A stretch of DNA of 64,000 bases from Bacteroidales bacterium (GCA_025355465.1 JANXZO010000024.1:1-64000), one strand, 5' to 3'. Shown: positions 1 to 9,265, counted from the first letter of the stretch. Notes: generated by a model from the sequence alone, not told the origin. A program made the numbers and translations.

Positions 1-129
1 AAAGTCCGGGATGAAGTTGAAGCCTGGGGGAAGTCTCGCAATGGGCTCGAAAAGAAAATCAACTGGCAGTTCACCACGGATAAAGCCCGCATCAAACTGA
101 GAAGACTTTATCCGTCATATGATAGTTGA
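1..129 (+). pseudogene. IS630-type transposase, 3' end only (cut by the window edge)
   Basis: The first 129 bases read in frame from the edge to a TGA stop, giving 42 residues. The piece contains NWQFTTDKARIKLRRLYP, which matches the usual C-terminus of IS630-family DDE transposases (a tryptophan, then FTT-D-ARIKL and a final LYP). The rest of the gene lies outside the window, so I cannot tell whether the element is intact. I could not identify a terminal inverted repeat or target duplication in the roughly 100 bases between this stop and the next gene. Confidence 0.65.
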
Positions 130-201
130 CATGACACTAGAATGTTGTCAAACATAAGAAAATTATTGGTACGCTGAATCACGCCCGGCTTCAATTCTGC
201 T

Positions 202-209
202 TACCTTTG
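202..209 (+). promoter_or_regulatory. Promoter -7 element (TACCTTTG) for the Asp-box cargo gene
   Basis: TACCTTTG matches the Bacteroidetes -7 consensus TAnnTTTG and lies 19 bases before the GTG start of the next gene, leaving a leader of about 16 bases. I see no well-spaced TTG at -33. Confidence 0.5.
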
Positions 210-228
210 CCAGTAAAATCAAATCACG

Positions 229-1788
229 GTGCAACGTTCTACCATAATCCTTTTTGCTTTTCTGTTGTCGGCAATCGTTACAATGGCGCAGTATCCCAAT
301 ATTGTTGTGGGAACCTCCAACATGCCTAACGAGCCCTCCATTTGTATCAATCCTAAAAATACCAGCCAGGTGGTAGCCGGTGCCAACAACGACACCTATT
401 ACTACTCTTCCGATGGCGGATTCACCTGGAGCGAAGGAACACTCAACTCCTCCTACGGCGTTTGGGGCGATCCTGTTATTGTTACCGATACAGCAGGGAG
501 TTTCTATTTCCTGCATCTTTCGCTGGTATCATGGGCACAATGGCTCGACCGGATCGTCTGCCAGAAATCGGTAAATGGAGGCCAGACGTGGGACAACGGA
601 TCCTACATGGGCCTTAACGGCACAAAGCAGCAAGACAAGGAATGGGCTGTTGTGGACCGCAGCAACAACAATATTTATTGTACATGGACACAGTTCGATA
701 GTTATGGAAGTTCATTGCCCTCCGACAGTTCAATAATTCTTTTCAGCAAATCGCAGGATGCCGGTGTCTCCTGGAGTCCGCCGGCCAGGATCAATATTAA
801 AGCCGGCGATTGCATGGATATGGATAACACGGTGGAAGGGGCTGTGCCCGCTGTGGGACCGGCCGGTGAAATTTACACTTCATGGGCAGGGCCATTAGGG
901 CTGGTTTTTACCAAATCAACGGATGGAGGTGTGACCTGGCCCGACAGCAATGTTGTTATTTGCGATATCCCGGGAGGATGGGATTTTGCAATTCCGGGGA
1001 TATACCGGGCCAATGGTATGCCGGTTACTGCGTGCGACCTGAGCAATGGTCCATACCGTGGCACCATATACATAAACTGGTCGGATCAGCGGAACGGGTT
1101 GGAAGATACCGATATCTGGCTTGTGAAATCAACGGATGGAGGAAAAAGCTGGTCTGCCCCGAAACGTGTTAATGATGACCCGCCGGGTAAGCAGCAGTTT
1201 TTTACCTGGATGACGATTGATCAGGTAACAGGGTTTATATATACCGTTTTTTACGACCGGAGAGGTCAGGCCGGGGTGCTTACAGACGTATTTATGGCAG
1301 TTTCACGTGATGGCGGCGCAACGTTTGATAATTTCAAAGTGAGTGAATCACCCTTTAATCCGGATCCTGGTATTTTCTTTGGCGACTATACCAACGTGTC
1401 TGCCCATAATAACATTGTAAGGCCAATCTGGACCCGGCTGAACAATGGCGCACTGAGTGTTGTCACAGCCATTGTGGACAGTTTATATGTTGGGATCGCG
1501 CCTGAGAAAATCAGTCCTGTGCCGTTTTCTCTGGATCAGAATTATCCAAACCCAGCCAGTGATTACACATATTTTTCCTTTAAAATTCATCAACCTGCTC
1601 AGGTATCGCTTCGGATTTTCGATTATTCTGGGAAAGAAGTTGCTTGTTTGCTGAACAATGAACCAATGGAAAAAGGTAAATATATTGAGCGATTCGACAC
1701 CAGGAGCAAGGGGCTGGCTCCGGGTTTTTACTATTTTTCTCTGGTTACTTCAGAGCAGTCTGTGATAAGAAAAATGATCGTTGAGTAA
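229..1788 (+). CDS. Secreted Asp-box (sialidase-like) repeat protein with T9SS type A sorting domain
   Basis: This 519-residue protein is predicted to be exported and then passed through the outer membrane by the type IX system. A signal peptide covers about residues 1-21 (LLSAIVTMAQ). At least six Asp-box/BNR motifs follow (SSDGGFTW, SVNGGQTW, SQDAGVSW, STDGGVTW, STDGGKSW, SRDGGATF), which indicates a six-bladed beta-propeller of the sialidase/neuraminidase fold. Substrate cannot be assigned because Asp boxes also occur in non-enzymatic propellers. The last roughly 85 residues begin QNYPNPASDYTYFSF and end IRKMIVE, a standard type A CTD. The start is GTG at 229, because the next in-frame Met would remove the signal peptide. 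It is the only gene between the transposase tail and the efflux locus. Confidence 0.85.
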   Translation: MQRSTIILFAFLLSAIVTMAQYPNIVVGTSNMPNEPSICINPKNTSQVVAGANNDTYYYSSDGGFTWSEGTLNSSYGVWGDPVIVTDTAGSFYFLHLSLVSWAQWLDRIVCQKSVNGGQTWDNGSYMGLNGTKQQDKEWAVVDRSNNNIYCTWTQFDSYGSSLPSDSSIILFSKSQDAGVSWSPPARINIKAGDCMDMDNTVEGAVPAVGPAGEIYTSWAGPLGLVFTKSTDGGVTWPDSNVVICDIPGGWDFAIPGIYRANGMPVTACDLSNGPYRGTIYINWSDQRNGLEDTDIWLVKSTDGGKSWSAPKRVNDDPPGKQQFFTWMTIDQVTGFIYTVFYDRRGQAGVLTDVFMAVSRDGGATFDNFKVSESPFNPDPGIFFGDYTNVSAHNNIVRPIWTRLNNGALSVVTAIVDSLYVGIAPEKISPVPFSLDQNYPNPASDYTYFSFKIHQPAQVSLRIFDYSGKEVACLLNNEPMEKGKYIERFDTRSKGLAPGFYYFSLVTSEQSVIRKMIVE

Positions 1789-1818
1789 CTACTGCCGAAA
1801 GAAACTTTTTAACCTTGT

Positions 1819-1851
1819 TTTGTTTCTTGTCAATAAAAATTTCTACCTTTG
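1819..1851 (+). promoter_or_regulatory. Promoter TTTG-N21-TACCTTTG for tetR-tolC
   Basis: TTTG at 1819-1822 and TACCTTTG at 1844-1851 match the Bacteroidetes -33/-7 consensus with acceptable spacing. Initiation near 1855 would give a leader of about 45 bases before the ATG at 1901. Confidence 0.6.
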
Positions 1852-1900
1852 CTGTTTCTCGCAGGCGGACAACCATTATCAATTGTGTTAACTCAATCTC

Positions 1901-2530
1901 ATGGACAAATCGTTAGTTGATATACTTGAGCGGGTCAGAGAGCTCTTTTTCAAATATGGTGTTCGCAGTGTTTCTATCGAAGATATCTGTCGTGACCTGG
2001 GATTTTCCAAGAAGAAACTTTATCAGCACGTTGCCAGTAAGAACGAACTGGTTACAAAGTTGCTTGAGCTTGAACGTCAGAATTTTGAGATCATCTTTGA
2101 TCGTAACAATTTCGACGGCATCAATGCCATTGATATTCTGCTCACGGTGAGCCGGGAGATCGGAGAGCGGTTTTGGGACATCAGCCCCTCAATGACGTTC
2201 GACCTGAAAAAGTATTATCCCGATGTTTACCACAAGCACATCGAGGAGCGAATAGAGTTTATCTCCCAGAAGATTCAGATCAACATACAAAAAGGGATCA
2301 GTCAGGGTATGTACAGGGATGACCTCAGTATCGAACTGGTTGCCCGCCTGTACATCCGACGGTTGATTGACCTGCATAATCCGGAGTTCTTTCCGGCTGA
2401 AAAATTCTCATTCCTTACCTTGTTCGACACCATGTTTGATAATTTTATAAGGGGGATCTCCAATGAAAAGGGGATTGCTCATTATGAAAAGCAAATGTGT
2501 AACGTGAACTTTAAAAAATTCAGTAAATGA
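1901..2530 (+). CDS. TetR/AcrR-family regulator, tolC-linked copy
   Basis: This 209-residue protein has a TetR-type helix-turn-helix at about residues 10-50 (YGVRSVSIEDICRDLGFSKK, then LYQHVASKNELV). A variable ligand-binding domain follows and cannot be typed from sequence. Its stop overlaps the ATG of the following tolC-like gene (ATGA at 2527-2530), so the two are translationally coupled. A paralog (8593-9216) sits at the other end of the efflux locus and aligns from the first residues, including the shared pattern YGxxSVxxxD and SKKxLYxH. The likely role is autoregulated control of the efflux pump. Whether it responds to drugs, fatty acids or something else is not visible. Confidence 0.85.
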   Translation: MDKSLVDILERVRELFFKYGVRSVSIEDICRDLGFSKKKLYQHVASKNELVTKLLELERQNFEIIFDRNNFDGINAIDILLTVSREIGERFWDISPSMTFDLKKYYPDVYHKHIEERIEFISQKIQINIQKGISQGMYRDDLSIELVARLYIRRLIDLHNPEFFPAEKFSFLTLFDTMFDNFIRGISNEKGIAHYEKQMCNVNFKKFSK

Positions 2531-3897
2531 AGACCTCCTATTTATACTGCCTGCTTCTCCTGTTGCCTTTTTTCCTTTTCTGCCAACCTGGCAACGTTGC
2601 GGGTCAGTCTGACCAGAAAATACCTGCAAAAGCTGCATTTACCCTTCAGCAGGCCCAGGATTTTGCGTACGAAAACAATTATGACCTGAAAAATTCGGCC
2701 TATGATGTGCAGATTGCCAAAAAGATGGTGAAGCAGAACACCTCGATCGGATTACCCCAGATCAATGCAGGAATTGACTACAATGACTTTCTTTCGCTTC
2801 CGACATCGCTTATTCCGGGTGAAATTATCGGCAAACCCGGTACTGAATTCCCGGTTCAATTCGGGTCAAAATACAATGTTACCGGTAAGGCTACGCTTAC
2901 CCAGCTTGTTTACAGTGGTCAGTACCTGGTTGGGTTGCAAACAGCCAAAGCCTTCCTGGAAACTGCAAAGCAGAAGAATGTGAAGGATAAGGTTGATGTA
3001 CGCGATCAGGTTGCGGAGAACTATTATGGCGTGCTCATCCTTGAAGAAAATGCCAAAATTCTGGATACCACCTACAGCGTGATGAGCAAAATGGTGGAGG
3101 AGGCCCGCATCGCCTTTGAACAAGGTATGCTTGAAGATATTGACGTGGATCAACTTGAACTTAACAAGTCAAACCTGGAAGCCAGTCTTACCAACACCAG
3201 GAGTCAGCTTAATATTGCGTACAATTTTCTCAAGTTCATCATCGGACTCAAGGAGGAACAGCAACTGGAACTCGTCGACAACCTTCCATTTTTCCTTTCG
3301 CAGGTTGACCAGCAAGCCCTGATTAACCAGGCTTTCGATTACCAGTACAACATCGACTACCGGTTATTGCAAAAGCAGGAGTACCTGGTAAAGATGCAGT
3401 ACAAACTGTCGAAGACCGCGTATCAACCGACGTTATCCGGGTTCCTCAGCATGTCGGCCAACGCCCAGCGTCAGTCGTGGAATTTCTTCAAAGCTTACGA
3501 GCCCTGGTATAAAACCTCCAACTGGGGACTTTCCTTGCAGATCCCGATCTGGAGCAGCGGTAACCGTAAGTTTGCGGTTGATCAGGCCTACCTGAATGTC
3601 GAAAAGATGAAGGTCAACGATGAGAAAATGAAGGTTGCGCTAACCCTCCAGGTTGAGACAGCAAAGAAGGATTTCAATAACAGTTACCTGATCTATCAGA
3701 ATCTGAAGAAAGGATTTGAAACTTCCCTGAAGATCTATTCTAAAACCATGGAGAAATACAAGCAGGGCATTTCCACAAGCACCGACCTTAACCAGCGCTA
3801 CAACCAGTTTCTTGCGTCAAATCGCGATTACCTGATCTCCATGAATGAGTTGCTGAAAACCAAACTCAGGCTCACCAAACTACTCGAAAAATATTGA
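2527..3897 (+). CDS. TolC-family outer-membrane efflux protein
   Basis: This 456-residue outer-membrane factor provides the exit duct for an RND or similar tripartite pump. It has a signal peptide (residues 1-27, hydrophobic LLLLLPFFLF ending near VAGQ). Two OEP repeats of about 200 residues follow, rich in heptad-like helical segments, for example around 150-230 and 370-450. The start overlaps the tetR stop by four bases. The partner RND and adaptor genes lie immediately downstream on the opposite strand, so duct and pump are transcribed convergently from separate promoters. The length matches normal TolC proteins. Family assignment is firm; substrate is unknown. Confidence 0.88.
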   Translation: MKTSYLYCLLLLLPFFLFCQPGNVAGQSDQKIPAKAAFTLQQAQDFAYENNYDLKNSAYDVQIAKKMVKQNTSIGLPQINAGIDYNDFLSLPTSLIPGEIIGKPGTEFPVQFGSKYNVTGKATLTQLVYSGQYLVGLQTAKAFLETAKQKNVKDKVDVRDQVAENYYGVLILEENAKILDTTYSVMSKMVEEARIAFEQGMLEDIDVDQLELNKSNLEASLTNTRSQLNIAYNFLKFIIGLKEEQQLELVDNLPFFLSQVDQQALINQAFDYQYNIDYRLLQKQEYLVKMQYKLSKTAYQPTLSGFLSMSANAQRQSWNFFKAYEPWYKTSNWGLSLQIPIWSSGNRKFAVDQAYLNVEKMKVNDEKMKVALTLQVETAKKDFNNSYLIYQNLKKGFETSLKIYSKTMEKYKQGISTSTDLNQRYNQFLASNRDYLISMNELLKTKLRLTKLLEKY

Positions 3898-3930
3898 TCA
3901 GTCCGTTCTGATTAATAAAAGCGCTCAATC

Positions 3931-6900
3931 TCAGCTTTGGTTCCTTTGCAATCTCTTTGCATTGCGCAATGATCTCCGCCTTCTGATGCGGGTGATCATC
4001 TGATGATCGATCAGGATCATGGCAGGAACGAATACCAGTGTGAGGAAAGTCGCAAAACTTAGGCCGAAGATAATGGTCCATGAGAGAGGGCCCCAGAAGG
4101 CAACATTGTCGCCCCCGAAATAGAGGTGTGGATTCAGCTCGGTGAAGAGGGTGATAAAGTTGATATTCATGCCTACCGCCAGCGGAACCAGCCCGAGCAT
4201 GGTGGCAGTGGCGGTTAAAACCACCGGCGTGATCCTGGTTTTGCCAGCCTGGATAATGGCCTCTTTGGTTTTCATGCCCCTTAACTTGAGTTCATCACCA
4301 AATTCCACAATCAGGATTCCGTTTCTCACCACAATTCCGCCCAGGGCAACCACTCCGAGGCCTGTCATAATTACGGAAATGGTCATTCCAAAGGCTACGA
4401 TGCCCAGTAAAACTCCGATCACACTGAATATTACCTCACTAAGAATGATAAAAGATTTACTCAGCGAACCGAACTGGGTGATGAGGATAAAGAAAATCAT
4501 ACCGATGGCAATCATCATGGCTTTGATAAGGAAGGCCATGGTTTCAGCCTGATCTTCCTTCTCGCCGGTCAGGTTGATCTCGATGCCTTTTGGGGTGCTG
4601 AATCCGGATAACGACTGGTTAATGGCAGCCACAACTTCATTGGCTGTAAACCCCGACAATACTTCGGAAGAGACGGTTATCACCCGTTTCAGGTTTTTAC
4701 GTTTTATACCCCCGTAAGTGTCGCGGTAATCAATGGTAGCTACCGAAGAGATGGGGATCTGACGAAGCTGACCACTGTTCATGTCGCGGTAGGTAACCTT
4801 TGCATTGATGATCTTGTTGATGCTTTTTCGTTCGCTTTCCGAATAGCGTAATTGAATTGGGTATTCGTCTTCCTCTTCTTTGTATTTGGAGACCTCTTTC
4901 CCGAAAATGGCTGTCCTCAGCTCGAGTCCGATCTGACCGAGACTAAGACCTTCACGGTTGGCCCTGACCCTGTCGATGTGGATGATAATCTCCGGCTTGT
5001 TTTTTTCAAAGTCGGATTTAAGTTTCTCAATTCCGGGAATTCGCAAAGAGTCAAGATAGTTAATAAATCCTACCGAGGTCCCGATCAGGTCTTCCATATT
5101 CTCGCCGGTAATCTCAATATTGATCGGTTTACCGGTTGGCGGCCCCATTTTATTCTTCTCCACACTGATGGTCGCACCGGGAATGCCTTTCAGGTTGTTC
5201 CTGATCTTGTCCATTAGATCCTGCGTTGACACCCCGTTCCGGTACCTGCTTTCAACGAAATTGATGGTCACTTTTCCCTTGTTTGAAGCAATCGTCCTGT
5301 CGAACATGCCATCGCCCGCATTGAACCCTACGTTCGAAATAATCGACTCAACAATGGGGTTGTCTTTTCCGAGCACTGCGGCAACCCGTTTCTCGACCTT
5401 CCGGGTTACGGAATCAGTCACCAATTGGTCAGTGCCTTCGGGCATCTTAATGAACACAAGAACGTTTGCCGGATTGTTATTGGGGAAAAAGAGCACTTTA
5501 GGTTTTGCCACACCGGTAATGAAGATGGTAAAGAAAAACAACGCAATAACTCCAACGAGCAAATACCAGGGGTTTCGTCCGTTCAGGGCAAACCGCAGTG
5601 TCCTTTCATAGAGGCTGATCATGGTGGGCCACAATTTGTTTTGAAAACTGATGATGGCCTGTTTCAGTACAAATTGGTATAACAGGTACAATACCAGGGC
5701 AAGAACCATGACGTTGCCGAATGCAAATGCGCCTCCGGTATAAAAAATTATCCCAACCAACAACATGAGTGCGCTGACAATGGCAAGACGCTTCCGGTCA
5801 GGCTTGTGTTCGGTGGTGTCGTATTCATGCTTCATGAAGCTCACAGCGAAAACAGGATTGATGATATAAGCAACAAATAGGGATGCGAATAGCGTGAGGA
5901 TCAGGGTCACCGGCATGTAGTGCATGAATTTTCCAACAACGCCGGGCCAGAAGGCAAGCGGGAAAAAGGGTGCCAGCGTAGTAAGGGTTCCGGAAAGAAT
6001 GGGAAGGAACACCTCTCCCGCGGCGTTTTTCGCCGCCTTCACAATATCGGGTTGCGTCCGGTGCATACGGTGGGTGTTCTCAATAACCACAATGGCATCA
6101 TCAACAATGATCCCGAGGGCAAAGATGAAGCCGAACATCACGATCATATTCATGGTAAACCCGAGATTTGGCATGATCAGGTAAGCCACAAACATTGACA
6201 ACGGCACCGACAAAGCAACGAAGAAGGCATTGTTGATACCCATAAAGAACATCAGAACAATGGTAACCAGAAGAAACCCGATAATTATGGTATTGTTTAG
6301 CTCCTCGAGTGTGCTGCGGGTAAATTTCGACTGATCACCGGTGAGTGTTACCATCAGGTCAGGAGGGAAGACATTGCGTTTTAACCCGTCCATTATCTGT
6401 TTAATATTGTCGGAAGCATTGATCAGGTTTTCCCCGCTTTTCTTGATCACGTTCAGGGTTATCACATTTTTACCGTTCAGACGTGCAAAACTCTCCTGAT
6501 CTTTGTAAGAATCCTTTACATCGGCAATATCTTTGATATAAACCATGGCCCCGCTGGCTGATTTAAGCAGGATAGTTTTGATCTGTTCCGGCGATTTGAA
6601 CTGACCGGCAAGGCGAATGGTGTATTTGGTTCCGAAGGAGCTGATGGTACCGGCGGATATCGTTACATTTTCGGCAGCAACCGCATTTTCTATATCCCGG
6701 AAGGATACACTGGCCGCCTGCATTTTATACATATCTACGTCAATCTTTATTTCGCGTTCAAGGGCTCCGACAATATCAACCCGTGTAATCTCCTTTAATC
6801 CTTCAATCTTGTCCTGCGCATCCTCTGCATATTTTTTCAGCCGCGGCAGATCATAGTCTCCGGCAAGGTTGATATTCATGATGGGCACCTCGGAAATATC

Positions 6901-7326
6901 AAATTCTTTAATGTCGGGATCTTTTGGCAGGTTATTCGGCAGGTTGGTCTTTGCCTTGTCCACGGCATCACGGACGCGCTGTTTCGCTTCAGAAACCTGG
7001 ATTCCGGGCTTGAATTCAACAACGATGGTTGAGAAATCCTGAACGGAGTTGCTGGTGATTTTTTTTACATCTGCCAGTGATTTGCATTGCTTTTCAATAG
7101 GCCGGGTCACCAGATTCTCCATGTCCTCCGGCGAAGTGCCTGGATAAACCGTGTTGATGAGGATGGTGGGAATTACAATTTCAGGGAACTGTTCTTTCGG
7201 GATGCTCATATAGGAGAGCACACCCATGGCCGTAATGATCACAGTAAGGACATAGATACTGACCTTATTGTCGATGGCCCAGCTGGTGGCAAAAAATTCC
7301 TTGAGCTTATATTCTTTCTTTTTCAT
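3931..7326 (-). CDS. RND-family efflux permease (AcrB/HAE-like)
   Basis: This 1131-residue inner-membrane pump is proton-driven and works with the adaptor encoded just upstream. Visible hallmarks are TM1 at about residues 22-41, the porter domain, and the TM4 aspartate pair in GIIVDDAIVVIEN (D409-D410). A duplicated second half ends with TM8-12 and a basic tail. It is about 80 residues longer than AcrB. The extra length lies between the two halves, where residues 513-531 and 535-554 form two additional hydrophobic segments before TM7. The start is 15 bases downstream of the adaptor gene on the same strand. It converges on the tolC-like gene with 33 bases between them. Confidence 0.92.
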   Translation of the reverse strand: MKKKEYKLKEFFATSWAIDNKVSIYVLTVIITAMGVLSYMSIPKEQFPEIVIPTILINTVYPGTSPEDMENLVTRPIEKQCKSLADVKKITSNSVQDFSTIVVEFKPGIQVSEAKQRVRDAVDKAKTNLPNNLPKDPDIKEFDISEVPIMNINLAGDYDLPRLKKYAEDAQDKIEGLKEITRVDIVGALEREIKIDVDMYKMQAASVSFRDIENAVAAENVTISAGTISSFGTKYTIRLAGQFKSPEQIKTILLKSASGAMVYIKDIADVKDSYKDQESFARLNGKNVITLNVIKKSGENLINASDNIKQIMDGLKRNVFPPDLMVTLTGDQSKFTRSTLEELNNTIIIGFLLVTIVLMFFMGINNAFFVALSVPLSMFVAYLIMPNLGFTMNMIVMFGFIFALGIIVDDAIVVIENTHRMHRTQPDIVKAAKNAAGEVFLPILSGTLTTLAPFFPLAFWPGVVGKFMHYMPVTLILTLFASLFVAYIINPVFAVSFMKHEYDTTEHKPDRKRLAIVSALMLLVGIIFYTGGAFAFGNVMVLALVLYLLYQFVLKQAIISFQNKLWPTMISLYERTLRFALNGRNPWYLLVGVIALFFFTIFITGVAKPKVLFFPNNNPANVLVFIKMPEGTDQLVTDSVTRKVEKRVAAVLGKDNPIVESIISNVGFNAGDGMFDRTIASNKGKVTINFVESRYRNGVSTQDLMDKIRNNLKGIPGATISVEKNKMGPPTGKPINIEITGENMEDLIGTSVGFINYLDSLRIPGIEKLKSDFEKNKPEIIIHIDRVRANREGLSLGQIGLELRTAIFGKEVSKYKEEEDEYPIQLRYSESERKSINKIINAKVTYRDMNSGQLRQIPISSVATIDYRDTYGGIKRKNLKRVITVSSEVLSGFTANEVVAAINQSLSGFSTPKGIEINLTGEKEDQAETMAFLIKAMMIAIGMIFFILITQFGSLSKSFIILSEVIFSVIGVLLGIVAFGMTISVIMTGLGVVALGGIVVRNGILIVEFGDELKLRGMKTKEAIIQAGKTRITPVVLTATATMLGLVPLAVGMNINFITLFTELNPHLYFGGDNVAFWGPLSWTIIFGLSFATFLTLVFVPAMILIDHQMITRIRRRRSLRNAKRLQRNQS

Positions 7327-7341
7327 GCGTTCGTGTGGTAA

Positions 7342-8460
7342 TTAAAAGTTGATGAGCTGGCCATCGTAAAGGTCTTTGTATCCGGCAGTAATAATTCTGT
7401 CACCTTCATTCAGACCGGAGACGATCTCCGTGAGACCGTTGAAACTGTTCAGCGTCACAATGGCACGTTTGCGGGCCATTTTCTTTCCATTTTCTTCCGA
7501 TCCCACAAATACATATTGCCCTTCATCCGGCGAATTCTGAATATACCCCTGGGGAATGGCAATGGCAGCCGGATTGCTGTAATCCTTGATTCTGAGAACG
7601 GCAATCATGTTGGCGCGATAGGTAATGCCGTTGTTGGGCAGGGCCACTTCAACGAGAAAAGTACGGTTGGTGGGGTTGATGTATTTACTGGAGAAGGTTA
7701 CCTGCTGTTCAATTTCAACATTCAGGTCTGGCAGGAAAACCTTAACGGCATCACCGGTTTTAACCTTCGACGAATAGGACTCACCTACATCGGCAAGGGC
7801 TTTTGCTCTTGAAAAATTGACAATCCGAAAACATGGGGTGGGGGAAGCTGAGGAGGCCATTTGCCCGACCTTGATGGGAATATCTTCCACATTTCCATCG
7901 ATGGGAGAGGTGATTACCGACATCTTGATCTGGTCCTGCAACGTGTTGATGCCGTTCTGAACCGATTCCATGTCATTCTTGGCTTTCAGGTATTGTACTT
8001 CCGATCCGATCTTCTGATCCCAAAGCGCTTTCTGACGGTTAAAGATGTCTGTTGCAAACGCCAGCTTATTCTGAAGATCCACCAGCTGCTGTTTCAGAAC
8101 CTCCGCATCAAGTTCGGCAAGAACCTGTCCTTTGGTAACAAAATCGCCTTCATGTACCGGAATTTTGGTCACAACGCCTCCCTGGTTTCTTGGGCTTACG
8201 CCGATGTTCTCATTGCCGTCTATACGCCCCTGCACCTCAATAAAATGTTCAAATGGTTTTTTGAGAAGGGCCTCGGTAGTTACATTAACCGCCACGAGGG
8301 TCCCAGCCGGATTTACCTCTTTTTCGAGTTTCATTATCTCTTCGGTAATTTTTTCGTGCTCCTTCCGGAGCTGCTCCAGCCTGGTTTTTTTATCTGCCTC
8401 TTTACTTCCGCATGCCAGGAGAAAAAAGATCATTCCGGTGATCAACAAAATCTTTTTCAT
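7342..8460 (-). CDS. RND efflux periplasmic adaptor (membrane fusion) lipoprotein
   Basis: This 372-residue adaptor links the RND pump to an outer-membrane duct. It starts with a lipoprotein signal (MKKILLITG, then FFLLAC, Cys17), so it should be anchored to a membrane by lipid. A short coiled segment follows (about 25-50), then the lipoyl half-motif (GDFVTKGQVLAELDAEVLKQ), an alpha-hairpin (about 125-185) and beta-barrel/proximal domains. It is the first gene of a two-gene operon with the RND permease. The TetR gene at 8593 is divergent, 132 bases away. Confidence 0.9.
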   Translation of the reverse strand: MKKILLITGMIFFLLACGSKEADKKTRLEQLRKEHEKITEEIMKLEKEVNPAGTLVAVNVTTEALLKKPFEHFIEVQGRIDGNENIGVSPRNQGGVVTKIPVHEGDFVTKGQVLAELDAEVLKQQLVDLQNKLAFATDIFNRQKALWDQKIGSEVQYLKAKNDMESVQNGINTLQDQIKMSVITSPIDGNVEDIPIKVGQMASSASPTPCFRIVNFSRAKALADVGESYSSKVKTGDAVKVFLPDLNVEIEQQVTFSSKYINPTNRTFLVEVALPNNGITYRANMIAVLRIKDYSNPAAIAIPQGYIQNSPDEGQYVFVGSEENGKKMARKRAIVTLNSFNGLTEIVSGLNEGDRIITAGYKDLYDGQLINF

Positions 8461-8511
8461 GATGTAAAAAACTATATAAATACTATTTTATCGGGACTTG
8501 TTAAGATGAGG

Positions 8512-8519
8512 CAAATATA
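8512..8519 (-). promoter_or_regulatory. Promoter -7 element (TATATTTG, minus strand) for the MFP-RND operon
   Basis: On the minus strand, bases 8519 to 8512 read TATATTTG, a match to TAnnTTTG. Initiation near 8508 would give a leader of about 48 bases. It shares the 132-base intergenic region with the divergent tetR promoter. Confidence 0.45.
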
Positions 8520-8580
8520 CTCAATTTCCTCATGGAAAAAACTTTTTAAAGGAAAATAGTTTCCGTCGTATTTTTTTGAA

Positions 8581-8588
8581 TACCTTTG
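8581..8588 (+). promoter_or_regulatory. Promoter -7 element (TACCTTTG) abutting the second tetR start
   Basis: TACCTTTG ends only four bases before the ATG at 8593. Bacteroidetes transcripts usually begin a few bases after this element, so the mRNA would be leaderless or nearly so. Confidence 0.55.
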
Positions 8589-8592
8589 TAGA

Positions 8593-9216
8593 ATGGAAGC
8601 AAAGGTACTTCACATTCTTGAACAGGTCAAAAAACTTTACCAGCGTTACGGAATCAAAAGTGTAACAATGGACGATGTTGCGAGTCATCTTTGCATTTCC
8701 AAGAAGACACTTTACGAACATTTTACCGACAAGGAGGATCTTGTCAGGAAGGTGCTGCTGCTGGGGCATGAACGCCAGTGTGCATTTATGGATGACCTTG
8801 AAAGCCAGAATCTGAATGCGATCGAGGAGGTGTTTATGGTCTATAAAATGATCAACAACATGTTTCTGGAATATAACCCCTCGATGGACTATGACATTCG
8901 AAAATATTATCCTGATCTGTTTGGGAAAATAAAGGAGATACGCCGCAAACGTTTATATGAATCCGCCTATAAAAACATGAAAAAGGGGAAAAAGGAGGGG
9001 TTATACCGCAAGGATTTGAATGAAACTATCATTGCCAAACTCCATGTCTTCCGCACAGAGAGCCTTTTTGACAACGATATGTTTTCCATTGAAGACCTCA
9101 CCTCGTTTAAAATGTTCCATGAGATTTTTGTTTACCACCTACAGGGAATTCTTAGTGAAGACGGACGGAAGTTTTTCGAGTCGAAATTCGGAAAACTTAA
9201 AGCGAGCCTAGATTAG
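8593..9216 (+). CDS. TetR/AcrR-family regulator, RND-linked copy
   Basis: This 207-residue regulator has a TetR helix-turn-helix at about residues 8-46 (YGIKSVTMDDVASHLCISKK, then TLYEHFTDKEDLV). It is a paralog of the regulator at 1901 and aligns with it without gaps through the DNA-binding domain, which supports the ATG at 8593. The next Met (residue 26) would cut into the HTH. It is divergent from the MFP-RND operon, the classic position of a local repressor of an efflux pump. A -7 element ends only four bases before the ATG. Ligand is unknown. Confidence 0.87.
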   Translation: MEAKVLHILEQVKKLYQRYGIKSVTMDDVASHLCISKKTLYEHFTDKEDLVRKVLLLGHERQCAFMDDLESQNLNAIEEVFMVYKMINNMFLEYNPSMDYDIRKYYPDLFGKIKEIRRKRLYESAYKNMKKGKKEGLYRKDLNETIIAKLHVFRTESLFDNDMFSIEDLTSFKMFHEIFVYHLQGILSEDGRKFFESKFGKLKASLD

Positions 9217-9257
9217 GCCAGATTGCAGGTTTCAATCGCGATCTTCTTAACATTTTC

Positions 9258-9265
9258 TATCTTTG
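9258..9265 (+). promoter_or_regulatory. Promoter -7 element (TATCTTTG) for the first ECF sigma operon
   Basis: TATCTTTG fits TAnnTTTG and lies 56 bases before the ATG at 9322. No well-spaced TTG is visible at -33. It looks like a housekeeping promoter rather than an ECF-type one. Confidence 0.5.

Noticed and set aside
130-228. Terminal inverted repeat of the IS630-type element
   Set aside because: Only one end of the element is in the window, and no repeat partner or TA duplication can be seen.
7861-8559. 232-codon plus-strand frame opposite the efflux adaptor
   Set aside because: Antisense to the adaptor gene and running through its promoter; the translation is featureless.
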